38,005 nt of DNA from Paramoeba atlantica (taxonomy: Eukaryota; Discosea). Positions 7,555 through 18,603 of this stretch are shown here, piece after piece (within the stretch, counting starts at the first letter, position 1; each line of letters begins with the position of its first letter). The position numbers and the translations under genes were made by a program. Location: assembly GCA_977017575.1 (NCBI GenBank), contig CDRNVI010000106.1, positions 1 to 38,005 on the forward strand, read 5' to 3'. Under the pieces are notes generated by a model. The model saw only the letters and a program-made list of their open reading frames with translations. It did not search any database and was not told the DNA's origin.

Positions 7555-8170
7555 TTTAATTGCCACCCAATTTGCTACCGATAACATTGTTAATATTAGA
7601 GAATGCTATAACAAACTTAATGTTAGCAAACTACAAGCCAGAGTATTTAACGATTTTTATGCTATTCGCACAGTGGCACTGTGTGAAGATAAAGGATTGG
7701 AAGAATTACTTTGTGAATCCATTCAAGCCACATTAGCTGGAAAGGTAAATCCTCAACAAATCGATTATGTAATCTTTGCGCACACCAGCTTAACCAACGC
7801 ACCATTTGCCTATGGATTATTAAATAGGGTTGTTACACAGTGTGGTTTAACCAATGCAACCTATTTTGGGGTAAATCTGAATAATTGTGCATCAACTGTT
7901 GAAGCCTTTTCTATCGTATCCACCTTGTTTTCTGCCAATAGCCAGGCGAAGTATAGTGTAGTGATCTCAGGTGACCGCATATTTACTAAACAACATCGAT
8001 TGTTACATAACGCGTCGATTGCAGGAGATGCTGCAGGTGCTGCTTTATTTGCTCAAACAACACAGTTTCACCACGGATTAAGATTATTATGTACGCAAAA
8101 ATGCCTATTCCCACAATTTTACAAAGGTGCATGGTTATCTGGTCAGCAAGCGCAAGCACTAGAGGCTATT
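7547..8170 (+). CDS. Beta-ketoacyl-ACP synthase III-like protein, cut off at the junction
   Basis: Starts at ATG 7547 (AAGGTGG at 7534-7540; 8-nt overlap with the preceding stop). 208 residues are readable before the sequence turns into the tRNA array; the family is normally 320-350, so about a third is missing. KAS III features: strand IDYVIFAHTS (72-81), Cys114 in NLNNCASTVEAFSIV at the nucleophile elbow, VVISGDR (138-144), and SIAGDAAGAALFA (157-169), matching the conserved G-D-G-A-G-A segment. The C-terminal half with the catalytic His and Asn is absent. The frame happens to run on to 8269 inside the repeat, but those last 33 residues are not KAS sequence. Unlike the paralogue at 435, this one keeps a Cys at the expected place, so it could have been the active condensing or acyl-transfer enzyme. 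Confidence 0.75.
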
Positions 8171-8176
8171 GGCGCG
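8165..8176. other. Junction between bacterial operon and eukaryotic tRNA array
   Basis: To 8170 the sequence reads as KAS III-like protein. From 8171 it is identical to the repeat unit, beginning with GGCGCG, the last six bases of the tRNA-Ser gene, followed by its T5 terminator. In complete copies the base before GGCGCG is G, here it is T. GGCGCG also reads in frame with the bacterial gene (Gly-Ala), so up to 6 bp could be shared by both parents (microhomology). Confidence 0.8.
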
Positions 8177-8181
8177 TTTTT
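8173..8181 (+). terminator. Orphan Pol III terminator of the truncated tRNA copy
   Basis: CGCG followed by T5 at 8177-8181, the terminator of the tRNA gene, kept here without its gene because the array starts inside the acceptor stem. Confidence 0.55.
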
Positions 8182-8249
8182 GCGATTCTCTTCGTTCACA
8201 ATCGTGTGGCCGCTTTTGGGCGCGCGCGAGAGACGCAACGTGAATCGCA
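8181..8249 (+). repeat. Inverted repeat just downstream of the tRNA terminator (present in every unit)
   Basis: TGCGATTC (8181-8188) is the exact reverse complement of GAATCGCA (8242-8249), with a 53-nt loop that includes a GC-alternating tract. It recurs after each tRNA. It may form a stem in read-through transcripts; no function is known to me. Confidence 0.4.
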
Positions 8250-8425
8250 GAAGCAATGGTACATTTTAGGGTATTTTCTTTGCTGAAATGAAGTCTTTTT
8301 GGCCTGTGTAGCAGATGACGTTTTGGCGGCAGAGACGGTGAATGGGTAGATGGCCGTGCGCGTGTCAAATGTAAAAGCCCGAAAAGTGTACCGCTTTTTA
8401 GCGCATCATATCTTAAAATTCAAAA

Positions 8426-8433
8426 TGACGTCA
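8426..8433. promoter_or_regulatory. CRE-like palindrome in the unit spacer
   Basis: TGACGTCA, the full CREB/ATF palindrome, occurs once per unit at this relative position. An 8-bp match alone is weak evidence of function. Confidence 0.25.
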
Positions 8434-9189
8434 GATTTACCTCTTTCCGCCTGCACGGTGAAGGGGGGTTTTCAGATATCTCTGGACGCGACGTTTGCAT
8501 GACTTCCGTGCATGGCGTGCGTCGATTGCGAAACGCCGAACCAGCAAGCTACACCTCCTGAGTGGTCGTGCTTCGCGCGATATTTTCTGTAGAGATAGAG
8601 TTTTTCCGTTAGTCAGTATGATTGCGAAACAAAACGTGGGTTTCGCCAGTCCACTTTTTGTCCGTTCTTCCCTGAATCAAATCTTAAACAATTTTAACCC
8701 TTTCTAATTGATGAGCGTTCTGATCGCTCGTGCTTTGCTCTGATATTTGCTTTGGGCACTCTTTTCACATGATTTCACTGATACTATAAGACTTCCCCTC
8801 TTCTAACGCAAGAATTTGTTGTCATCGGACATTCTTTTAGTCAAATCAATGCTTGATTGCACAAGCTTCCTGCATCTCAAGGGGGGGGGTTGTATTTCTC
8901 TACACCTCTTTCACTTTTCACCTGCTCTTCCAAGCAACAGGGTCACAGGGCGCGCGCGTATTGTAATAGTGTGGTGGAAAAACGTCGGTTTCACACGAAA
9001 CTCGCATCCACCGTGCGACCCCATTCCGTGGAGAACGATCTTTGTTTTCTTCGATCGCACTGATTCCGTTAGATGCACAGAGCGTGATTTCACGTGAATC
9101 GAACAATTCCGCGAGATGTTTTACTTGGGGCAAAGCAGGGCAGCACATGAACAATGAAAACAGGACGCGCAATGGCGCGGAACACCTTC

Positions 9190-9235
9190 CACGTGACACC
9201 TTCCGAAACGCGTTCTGCACAATCCAGGTATAAAA
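9190..9235 (+). promoter_or_regulatory. Possible Pol II core promoter in the unit spacer (E-box plus TATA)
   Basis: CACGTG at 9190-9195 lies 33 bp before TATAAAA at 9229-9235; another CACGTG is at 9091-9096. An ATG at 9342 opens a frame that runs into the variable G tract, followed by a GTAAGG that resembles a 5' splice site. Because the G tract changes length and frame between units, a protein product is unlikely; a noncoding transcript is possible. Repeated in all units. Confidence 0.25.
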
Positions 9236-9461
9236 CAACGAATTTCTTCGCCCGGCCGTTGCAAAGACCCACCCCTTACCGATAGATTTCGTAGCTCTGC
9301 TCTAAACGTGAACGCATCGTGCTCAACCTCTCTTCCCGACTATGTCATCGCAAAAATTGTATGTGTCACTTCTGGGCCGTTCGCATGGGCATGTGTTGGG
9401 CACACTCAAACCCCCATTGCATTCATCAATGCGACCTACGGTTGTGAATGTCGCCTTGCTT

Positions 9462-9475
9462 GGGGGGGGGGGGGG
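9462..9475 (+). repeat. Variable poly-G tract (unit 1 copy, 14 G)
   Basis: The same tract across the 14 complete units has 14, 14, 12, 13, 11, 11, 13, 15, 15, 12, 14, 16, 17 and 14 G. It accounts for all unit length variation except the 2-nt tRNA deletion and the LINE. It may be real microsatellite instability or homopolymer error. Confidence 0.85.
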
Positions 9476-9586
9476 CTGTAAGGATCGTTAAGCGAGCGAA
9501 ATCGGGGAGTTTCCATTATGACATGAATTAGCAAGGTAAAGTGCACCGCTATGGACACACAAAATTCGAGACACACCACGACGGAA

Positions 9587-9667
9587 GCGTCCATACCCAA
9601 GTGGTTAAGGGGCCTGACTTGAAATCAGGTGTGTTCTCACGCGCAGGTTCGAACCCTGCTGGGCGCG
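9587..9667 (+). tRNA. tRNA-Ser(UGA), copy 1
   Basis: 81 nt folding as a type II tRNA. The acceptor stem GCGTCCA/TGGGCGC has one T-G pair; the D stem is CCC/GGG; the anticodon stem CCTGA/TCAGG encloses anticodon TGA; the long variable arm has a GTG/CAC stem; the T arm is GCAGG TTCGAAC CCTGC; the discriminator base is G. There is no encoded CCA and no intron, and T5 at 9668-9672 directly follows, as expected of a eukaryotic Pol III gene. GGTTCGAACCC fits the B box and TACCCAAGTGG approximates the A box. It would read UCN serine codons. Confidence 0.95.
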
Positions 9668-11152
9668 TTTTTGCGATTCTCTTCGTTCACAATCGTGTGG
9701 CCGCTTTTGGGCGCGCGCGAGAGACGCAACGTGAATCGCAGAAGCAATGGTACATTTTAGGGTATTTTCTTTGCTGAAATGAAGTCTTTTTGGCCTGTGT
9801 AGCAGATGACGTTTTGGCGGCAGAGACGGTGAATGGGTAGATGGCCGTGCGCGTGTCAAATGTAAAAGCCCGAAAAGTGTACCGCTTTTTAGCGCATCAT
9901 ATCTTAAAATTCAAAATGACGTCAGATTTACCTCTTTCCGCCTGCACGGTGAAGGGGGGTTTTCAGATATCTCTGGACGCGACGTTTGCATGACTTCCGT
10001 GCATGGCGTGCGTCGATTGCGAAACGCCGAACCAGCAAGCTACACCTCCTGAGTGGTCGTGCTTCGCGCGATATTTTCTGTAGAGATAGAGTTTTTCCGT
10101 TAGTCAGTATGATTGCGAAACAAAACGTGGGTTTCGCCAGTCCACTTTTTGTCCGTTCTTCCCTGAATCAAATCTTAAACAATTTTAACCCTTTCTAATT
10201 GATGAGCGTTCTGATCGCTCGTGCTTTGCTCTGATATTTGCTTTGGGCACTCTTTTCACATGATTTCACTGATACTATAAGACTTCCCCTCTTCTAACGC
10301 AAGAATTTGTTGTCATCGGACATTCTTTTAGTCAAATCAATGCTTGATTGCACAAGCTTCCTGCATCTCAAGGGGGGGGGTTGTATTTCTCTACACCTCT
10401 TTCACTTTTCACCTGCTCTTCCAAGCAACAGGGTCACAGGGCGCGCGCGTATTGTAATAGTGTGGTGGAAAAACGTCGGTTTCACACGAAACTCGCATCC
10501 ACCGTGCGACCCCATTCCGTGGAGAACGATCTTTGTTTTCTTCGATCGCACTGATTCCGTTAGATGCACAGAGCGTGATTTCACGTGAATCGAACAATTC
10601 CGCGAGATGTTTTACTTGGGGCAAAGCAGGGCAGCACATGAACAATGAAAACAGGACGCGCAATGGCGCGGAACACCTTCCACGTGACACCTTCCGAAAC
10701 GCGTTCTGCACAATCCAGGTATAAAACAACGAATTTCTTCGCCCGGCCGTTGCAAAGACCCACCCCTTACCGATAGATTTCGTAGCTCTGCTCTAAACGT
10801 GAACGCATCGTGCTCAACCTCTCTTCCCGACTATGTCATCGCAAAAATTGTATGTGTCACTTCTGGGCCGTTCGCATGGGCATGTGTTGGGCACACTCAA
10901 ACCCCCATTGCATTCATCAATTCGACCTACGGTTGTGAATGTCGCCTTGCTTGGGGGGGGGGGGGGCTGTAAGGATCGTTAAGCGAGCGAAATCGGGGAG
11001 TTTCCATTATGACATGAATTAGCAAGGTAAAGTGCACCGCTATGGACACACAAAATTCGAGACACACCACGACGGAAGCGTCCATACCCAAGTGGTTAAG
11101 GGGCCTGACTTGAAATCAGGTGTGTTCTCACGCGCAGGTTCGAACCCTGCTG
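9662..11152 (+). repeat. Array unit 2 (short)
   Basis: 1491 bp, 14-G tract. It has a private G-to-T change at 10922 relative to the other units. Confidence 0.9.
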
Positions 11153-11158
11153 GGCGCG
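11078..11158 (+). tRNA. tRNA-Ser(UGA), copy 2
   Basis: Identical to copy 1 and followed by T5; its start lies 1491 bp after that of copy 1. Confidence 0.95.
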
Positions 11159-12641
11159 TTTTTGCGATTCTCTTCGTTCACAATCGTGTGGCCGCTTTTG
11201 GGCGCGCGCGAGAGACGCAACGTGAATCGCAGAAGCAATGGTACATTTTAGGGTATTTTCTTTGCTGAAATGAAGTCTTTTTGGCCTGTGTAGCAGATGA
11301 CGTTTTGGCGGCAGAGACGGTGAATGGGTAGATGGCCGTGCGCGTGTCAAATGTAAAAGCCCGAAAAGTGTACCGCTTTTTAGCGCATCATATCTTAAAA
11401 TTCAAAATGACGTCAGATTTACCTCTTTCCGCCTGCACGGTGAAGGGGGGTTTTCAGATATCTCTGGACGCGACGTTTGCATGACTTCCGTGCATGGCGT
11501 GCGTCGATTGCGAAACGCCGAACCAGCAAGCTACACCTCCTGAGTGGTCGTGCTTCGCGCGATATTTTCTGTAGAGATAGAGTTTTTCCGTTAGTCAGTA
11601 TGATTGCGAAACAAAACGTGGGTTTCGCCAGTCCACTTTTTGTCCGTTCTTCCCTGAATCAAATCTTAAACAATTTTAACCCTTTCTAATTGATGAGCGT
11701 TCTGATCGCTCGTGCTTTGCTCTGATATTTGCTTTGGGCACTCTTTTCACATGATTTCACTGATACTATAAGACTTCCCCTCTTCTAACGCAAGAATTTG
11801 TTGTCATCGGACATTCTTTTAGTCAAATCAATGCTTGATTGCACAAGCTTCCTGCATCTCAAGGGGGGGGGTTGTATTTCTCTACACCTCTTTCACTTTT
11901 CACCTGCTCTTCCAAGCAACAGGGTCACAGGGCGCGCGCGTATTGTAATAGTGTGGTGGAAAAACGTCGGTTTCACACGAAACTCGCATCCACCGTGCGA
12001 CCCCATTCCGTGGAGAACGATCTTTGTTTTCTTCGATCGCACTGATTCCGTTAGATGCACAGAGCGTGATTTCACGTGAATCGAACAATTCCGCGAGATG
12101 TTTTACTTGGGGCAAAGCAGGGCAGCACATGAACAATGAAAACAGGACGCGCAATGGCGCGGAACACCTTCCACGTGACACCTTCCGAAACGCGTTCTGC
12201 ACAATCCAGGTATAAAACAACGAATTTCTTCGCCCGGCCGTTGCAAAGACCCACCCCTTACCGATAGATTTCGTAGCTCTGCTCTAAACGTGAACGCATC
12301 GTGCTCAACCTCTCTTCCCGACTATGTCATCGCAAAAATTGTATGTGTCACTTCTGGGCCGTTCGCATGGGCATGTGTTGGGCACACTCAAACCCCCATT
12401 GCATTCATCAATGCGACCTACGGTTGTGAATGTCGCCTTGCTTGGGGGGGGGGGGCTGTAAGGATCGTTAAGCGAGCGAAATCGGGGAGTTTCCATTATG
12501 ACATGAATTAGCAAGGTAAAGTGCACCGCTATGGACACACAAAATTCGAGACACACCACGACGGAAGCGTCCATACCCAAGTGGTTAAGGGGCCTGACTT
12601 GAAATCAGGTGTGTTCTCACGCGCAGGTTCGAACCCTGCTG
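11153..12641 (+). repeat. Array unit 3 (short)
   Basis: 1489 bp, 12-G tract; no private base change noticed. Confidence 0.9.
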
Positions 12642-12647
12642 GGCGCG
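12567..12647 (+). tRNA. tRNA-Ser(UGA), copy 3
   Basis: Identical to copy 1, with the T5 terminator retained. Confidence 0.95.
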
Positions 12648-14131
12648 TTTTTGCGATTCTCTTCGTTCACAATCGTGTGGCCGCTTTTGGGCGCGCGCGA
12701 GAGACGCAACGTGAATCGCAGAAGCAATGGTACATTTTAGGGTATTTTCTTTGCTGAAATGAAGTCTTTTTGGCCTGTGTAGCAGATGACGTTTTGGCGG
12801 CAGAGACGGTGAATGGGTAGATGGCCGTGCGCGTGTCAAATGTAAAAGCCCGAAAAGTGTACCGCTTTTTAGCGCATCATATCTTAAAATTCAAAATGAC
12901 GTCAGATTTACCTCTTTCCGCCTGCACGGTGAAGGGGGGTTTTCAGATATCTCTGGACGCGACGTTTGCATGACTTCCGTGCATGGCGTGCGTCGATTGC
13001 GAAACGCCGAACCAGCAAGCTACACCTCCTGAGTGGTCGTGCTTCGCGCGATATTTTCTGTAGAGATAGAGTTTTTCCGTTAGTCAGTATGATTGCGAAA
13101 CAAAACGTGGGTTTCGCCAGTCCACTTTTTGTCCGTTCTTCCCTGAATCAAATCTTAAACAATTTTAACCCTTTCTAATTGATGAGCGTTCTGATCGCTC
13201 GTGCTTTGCTCTGATATTTGCTTTGGGCACTCTTTTCACATGATTTCACTGATACTATAAGACTTCCCCTCTTCTAACGCAAGAATTTGTTGTCATCGGA
13301 CATTCTTTTAGTCAAATCAATGCTTGATTGCACAAGCTTCCTGCATCTCAAGGGGGGGGGTTGTATTTCTCTACACCTCTTTCACTTTTCACCTGCTCTT
13401 CCAAGCAACAGGGTCACAGGGCGCGCGCGTATTGTAATAGTGTGGTGGAAAAACGTCGGTTTCACACGAAACTCGCATCCACCGTGCGACCCCATTCCGT
13501 GGAGAACGATCTTTGTTTTCTTCGATCGCACTGATTCCGTTAGATGCACAGAGCGTGATTTCACGTGAATCGAACAATTCCGCGAGATGTTTTACTTGGG
13601 GCAAAGCAGGGCAGCACATGAACAATGAAAACAGGACGCGCAATGGCGCGGAACACCTTCCACGTGACACCTTCCGAAACGCGTTCTGCACAATCCAGGT
13701 ATAAAACAACGAATTTCTTCGCCCGGCCGTTGCAAAGACCCACCCCTTACCGATAGATTTCGTAGCTCTGCTCTAAACGTGAACGCATCGTGCTCAACCT
13801 CTCTTCCCGACTATGTCATCGCAAAAATTGTATGTGTCACTTCTGGGCCGTTCGCATGGGCATGTGTTGGGCACACTCAAACCCCCATTGCATTCATCAA
13901 TGCGACCTACGGTTGTGAATGTCGCCTTGCTTGGGGGGGGGGGGGCTGTAAGGATCGTTAAGCGAGCGAAATCGGGGAGTTTCCATTATGACATGAATTA
14001 GCAAGGTAAAGTGCACCGCTATGGACACACAAAATTCGAGACACACCACGACGGAAGCGTCCATACCCAAGTGGTTAAGGGGCCTGACTTGAAATCAGGT
14101 GTGTTCTCACGCGCAGGTTCGAACCCTGCTG
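12642..14131 (+). repeat. Array unit 4 (short)
   Basis: 1490 bp, 13-G tract; no private base change noticed. Confidence 0.9.
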
Positions 14132-14137
14132 GGCGCG
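14057..14137 (+). tRNA. tRNA-Ser(UGA), copy 4
   Basis: Identical to copy 1, with the T5 terminator retained. Confidence 0.95.
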
Positions 14138-15619
14138 TTTTTGCGATTCTCTTCGTTCACAATCGTGTGGCCGCTTTTGGGCGCGCGCGAGAGACGCAAC
14201 GTGAATCGCAGAAGCAATGGTACATTTTAGGGTATTTTCTTTGCTGAAATGAAGTCTTTTTGGCCTGTGTAGCAGATGACGTTTTGGCGGCAGAGACGGT
14301 GAATGGGTAGATGGCCGTGCGCGTGTCAAATGTAAAAGCCCGAAAAGTGTACCGCTTTTTAGCGCATCATATCTTAAAATTCAAAATGACGTCAGATTTA
14401 CCTCTTTCCGCCTGCACGGTGAAGGGGGGTTTTCAGATATCTCTGGACGCGACGTTTGCATGACTTCCGTGCATGGCGTGCGTCGATTGCGAAACGCCGA
14501 ACCAGCAAGCTACACCTCCTGAGTGGTCGTGCTTCGCGCGATATTTTCTGTAGAGATAGAGTTTTTCCGTTAGTCAGTATGATTGCGAAACAAAACGTGG
14601 GTTTCGCCAGTCCACTTTTTGTCCGTTCTTCCCTGAATCAAATCTTAAACAATTTTAACCCTTTCTAATTGATGAGCGTTCTGATCGCTCGTGCTTTGCT
14701 CTGATATTTGCTTTGGGCACTCTTTTCACATGATTTCACTGATACTATAAGACTTCCCCTCTTCTAACGCAAGAATTTGTTGTCATCGGACATTCTTTTA
14801 GTCAAATCAATGCTTGATTGCACAAGCTTCCTGCATCTCAAGGGGGGGGGTTGTATTTCTCTACACCTCTTTCACTTTTCACCTGCTCTTCCAAGCAACA
14901 GGGTCACAGGGCGCGCGCGTATTGTAATAGTGTGGTGGAAAAACGTCGGTTTCACACGAAACTCGCATCCACCGTGCGACCCCATTCCGTGGAGAACGAT
15001 CTTTGTTTTCTTCGATCGCACTGATTCCGTTAGATGCACAGAGCGTGATTTCACGTGAATCGAACAATTCCGCGAGATGTTTTACTTGGGGCAAAGCAGG
15101 GCAGCACATGAACAATGAAAACAGGACGCGCAATGGCGCGGAACACCTTCCACGTGACACCTTCCGAAACGCGTTCTGCACAATCCAGGTATAAAACAAC
15201 GAATTTCTTCGCCCGGCCGTTGCAAAGACCCACCCCTTACCGATAGATTTCGTAGCTCTGCTCTAAACGTGAACGCATCGTGCTCAACCTCTCTTCCCGA
15301 CTATGTCATCGCAAAAATTGTATGTGTCACTTCTGGGCCGTTCGCATGGGCATGTGTTGGGCACACTCAAACCCCCATTGCATTCATCAATGCGACCTAC
15401 GGTTGTGAATGTCGCCTTGCTTGGGGGGGGGGGCTGTAAGGATCGTTAAGCGAGCGAAATCGGGGAGTTTCCATTATGACATGAATTAGCAAGGTAAAGT
15501 GCACCGCTATGGACACACAAAATTCGAGACACACCACGACGGAAGCGTCCATACCCAAGTGGTTAAGGGGCCTGACTTGAAATCAGGTGTGTTCTCACGC
15601 GCAGGTTCGAACCCTGCTG
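14132..15619 (+). repeat. Array unit 5 (short)
   Basis: 1488 bp with an 11-G tract, the shortest tract length (shared with unit 6). Confidence 0.9.
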
Positions 15620-15625
15620 GGCGCG
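15545..15625 (+). tRNA. tRNA-Ser(UGA), copy 5
   Basis: Identical to copy 1, with the T5 terminator retained. Confidence 0.95.
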
Positions 15626-17107
15626 TTTTTGCGATTCTCTTCGTTCACAATCGTGTGGCCGCTTTTGGGCGCGCGCGAGAGACGCAACGTGAATCGCAGA
15701 AGCAATGGTACATTTTAGGGTATTTTCTTTGCTGAAATGAAGTCTTTTTGGCCTGTGTAGCAGATGACGTTTTGGCGGCAGAGACGGTGAATGGGTAGAT
15801 GGCCGTGCGCGTGTCAAATGTAAAAGCCCGAAAAGTGTACCGCTTTTTAGCGCATCATATCTTAAAATTCAAAATGACGTCAGATTTACCTCTTTCCGCC
15901 TGCACGGTGAAGGGGGGTTTTCAGATATCTCTGGACGCGACGTTTGCATGACTTCCGTGCATGGCGTGCGTCGATTGCGAAACGCCGAACCAGCAAGCTA
16001 CACCTCCTGAGTGGTCGTGCTTCGCGCGATATTTTCTGTAGAGATAGAGTTTTTCCGTTAGTCAGTATGATTGCGAAACAAAACGTGGGTTTCGCCAGTC
16101 CACTTTTTGTCCGTTCTTCCCTGAATCAAATCTTAAACAATTTTAACCCTTTCTAATTGATGAGCGTTCTGATCGCTCGTGCTTTGCTCTGATATTTGCT
16201 TTGGGCACTCTTTTCACATGATTTCACTGATACTATAAGACTTCCCCTCTTCTAACGCAAGAATTTGTTGTCATCGGACATTCTTTTAGTCAAATCAATG
16301 CTTGATTGCACAAGCTTCCTGCATCTCAAGGGGGGGGGTTGTATTTCTCTACACCTCTTTCACTTTTCACCTGCTCTTCCAAGCAACAGGGTCACAGGGC
16401 GCGCGCGTATTGTAATAGTGTGGTGGAAAAACGTCGGTTTCACACGAAACTCGCATCCACCGTGCGACCCCATTCCGTGGAGAACGATCTTTGTTTTCTT
16501 CGATCGCACTGATTCCGTTAGATGCACAGAGCGTGATTTCACGTGAATCGAACAATTCCGCGAGATGTTTTACTTGGGGCAAAGCAGGGCAGCACATGAA
16601 CAATGAAAACAGGACGCGCAATGGCGCGGAACACCTTCCACGTGACACCTTCCGAAACGCGTTCTGCACAATCCAGGTATAAAACAACGAATTTCTTCGC
16701 CCGGCCGTTGCAAAGACCCACCCCTTACCGATAGATTTCGTAGCTCTGCTCTAAACGTGAACGCATCGTGCTCAACCTCTCTTCCCGACTATGTCATCGC
16801 AAAAATTGTATGTGTCACTTCTGGGCCGTTCGCATGGGCATGTGTTGGGAACACTCAAACCCCCATTGCATTCATCAATGCGACCTACGGTTGTGAATGT
16901 CGCCTTGCTTGGGGGGGGGGGCTGTAAGGATCGTTAAGCGAGCGAAATCGGGGAGTTTCCATTATGACATGAATTAGCAAGGTAAAGTGCACCGCTATGG
17001 ACACACAAAATTCGAGACACACCACGACGGAAGCGTCCATACCCAAGTGGTTAAGGGGCCTGACTTGAAATCAGGTGTGTTCTCACGCGCAGGTTCGAAC
17101 CCTGCTG
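15620..17107 (+). repeat. Array unit 6 (short)
   Basis: 1488 bp, 11-G tract. It has a private C-to-A change at 16850. Confidence 0.9.
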
Positions 17108-17113
17108 GGCGCG
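17033..17113 (+). tRNA. tRNA-Ser(UGA), copy 6
   Basis: Identical to copy 1, with the T5 terminator retained. Confidence 0.95.
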
Positions 17114-18597
17114 TTTTTGCGATTCTCTTCGTTCACAATCGTGTGGCCGCTTTTGGGCGCGCGCGAGAGACGCAACGTGAATCGCAGAAGCAATGGTACA
17201 TTTTAGGGTATTTTCTTTGCTGAAATGAAGTCTTTTTGGCCTGTGTAGCAGATGACGTTTTGGCGGCAGAGACGGTGAATGGGTAGATGGCCGTGCGCGT
17301 GTCAAATGTAAAAGCCCGAAAAGTGTACCGCTTTTTAGCGCATCATATCTTAAAATTCAAAATGACGTCAGATTTACCTCTTTCCGCCTGCACGGTGAAG
17401 GGGGGTTTTCAGATATCTCTGGACGCGACGTTTGCATGACTTCCGTGCATGGCGTGCGTCGATTGCGAAACGCCGAACCAGCAAGCTACACCTCCTGAGT
17501 GGTCGTGCTTCGCGCGATATTTTCTGTAGAGATAGAGTTTTTCCGTTAGTCAGTATGATTGCGAAACAAAACGTGGGTTTCGCCAGTCCACTTTTTGTCC
17601 GTTCTTCCCTGAATCAAATCTTAAACAATTTTAACCCTTTCTAATTGATGAGCGTTCTGATCGCTCGTGCTTTGCTCTGATATTTGCTTTGGGCACTCTT
17701 TTCACATGATTTCACTGATACTATAAGACTTCCCCTCTTCTAACGCAAGAATTTGTTGTCATCGGACATTCTTTTAGTCAAATCAATGCTTGATTGCACA
17801 AGCTTCCTGCATCTCAAGGGGGGGGGTTGTATTTCTCTACACCTCTTTCACTTTTCACCTGCTCTTCCAAGCAACAGGGTCACAGGGCGCGCGCGTATTG
17901 TAATAGTGTGGTGGAAAAACGTCGGTTTCACACGAAACTCGCATCCACCGTGCGACCCCATTCCGTGGAGAACGATCTTTGTTTTCTTCGATCGCACTGA
18001 TTCCGTTAGATGCACAGAGCGTGATTTCACGTGAATCGAACAATTCCGCGAGATGTTTTACTTGGGGCAAAGCAGGGCAGCACATGAACAATGAAAACAG
18101 GACGCGCAATGGCGCGGAACACCTTCCACGTGACACCTTCCGAAACGCGTTCTGCACAATCCAGGTATAAAACAACGAATTTCTTCGCCCGGCCGTTGCA
18201 AAGACCCACCCCTTACCGATAGATTTCGTAGCTCTGCTCTAAACGTGAACGCATCGTGCTCAACCTCTCTTCCCGACTATGTCATCGCAAAAATTGTATG
18301 TGTCACTTCTGGGCCGTTCGCATGGGCATGTGTTGGGCACACTCAAACCCCCATTGCATTCATCAATGCGACCTACGGTTGTGAATGTCGCCTTGCTTGG
18401 GGGGGGGGGGGCTGTAAGGATCGTTAAGCGAGCGAAATCGGGGAGTTTCCATTATGACATGAATTAGCAAGGTAAAGTGCACCGCTATGGACACACAAAA
18501 TTCGAGACACACCACGACGGAAGCGTCCATACCCAAGTGGTTAAGGGGCCTGACTTGAAATCAGGTGTGTTCTCACGCGCAGGTTCGAACCCTGCTG
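17108..18597 (+). repeat. Array unit 7 (short)
   Basis: 1490 bp, 13-G tract; no private base change noticed. Confidence 0.9.
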
Positions 18598-18603
18598 GGC
18601 GCG
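18523..18603 (+). tRNA. tRNA-Ser(UGA), copy 7
   Basis: Identical to copy 1, with the T5 terminator retained. Confidence 0.95.

Larger units (their letters stand above)
8171..9661 (+). repeat. Array unit 1 (short; begins at the junction)
   Basis: 1491 bp with a 14-G tract at 9462-9475. Its left edge is the junction, so the tRNA body that would precede it is missing and only the last 6 bases plus terminator remain. Confidence 0.9.

Noticed and set aside
8171-8176. Genomic-island integration at a bacterial tRNA 3' end
   Set aside because: The tRNA genes look eukaryotic (no CCA, T5 terminator, LINE-bearing spacers), and no integrase or attachment repeat is present in the bacterial part shown.
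8171-8269. Natural continuation of the KAS III-like protein to the stop at 8269
   Set aside because: From 8171 the DNA is identical to the array unit, so the last 33 residues are a chance reading of repeat sequence.
8706-8745. Box C/D snoRNA suggested by TTGATGA and following CTGA motifs
   Set aside because: The C box lacks the required purine, the spacing to CTGA is too short, and there is no terminal stem.
9342-9540. Frame from ATG 9342 beginning MSSQKLYVSLLGRSHG as a real small protein
   Set aside because: It passes through the poly-G tract, whose length differs between units, so the downstream frame is not conserved.
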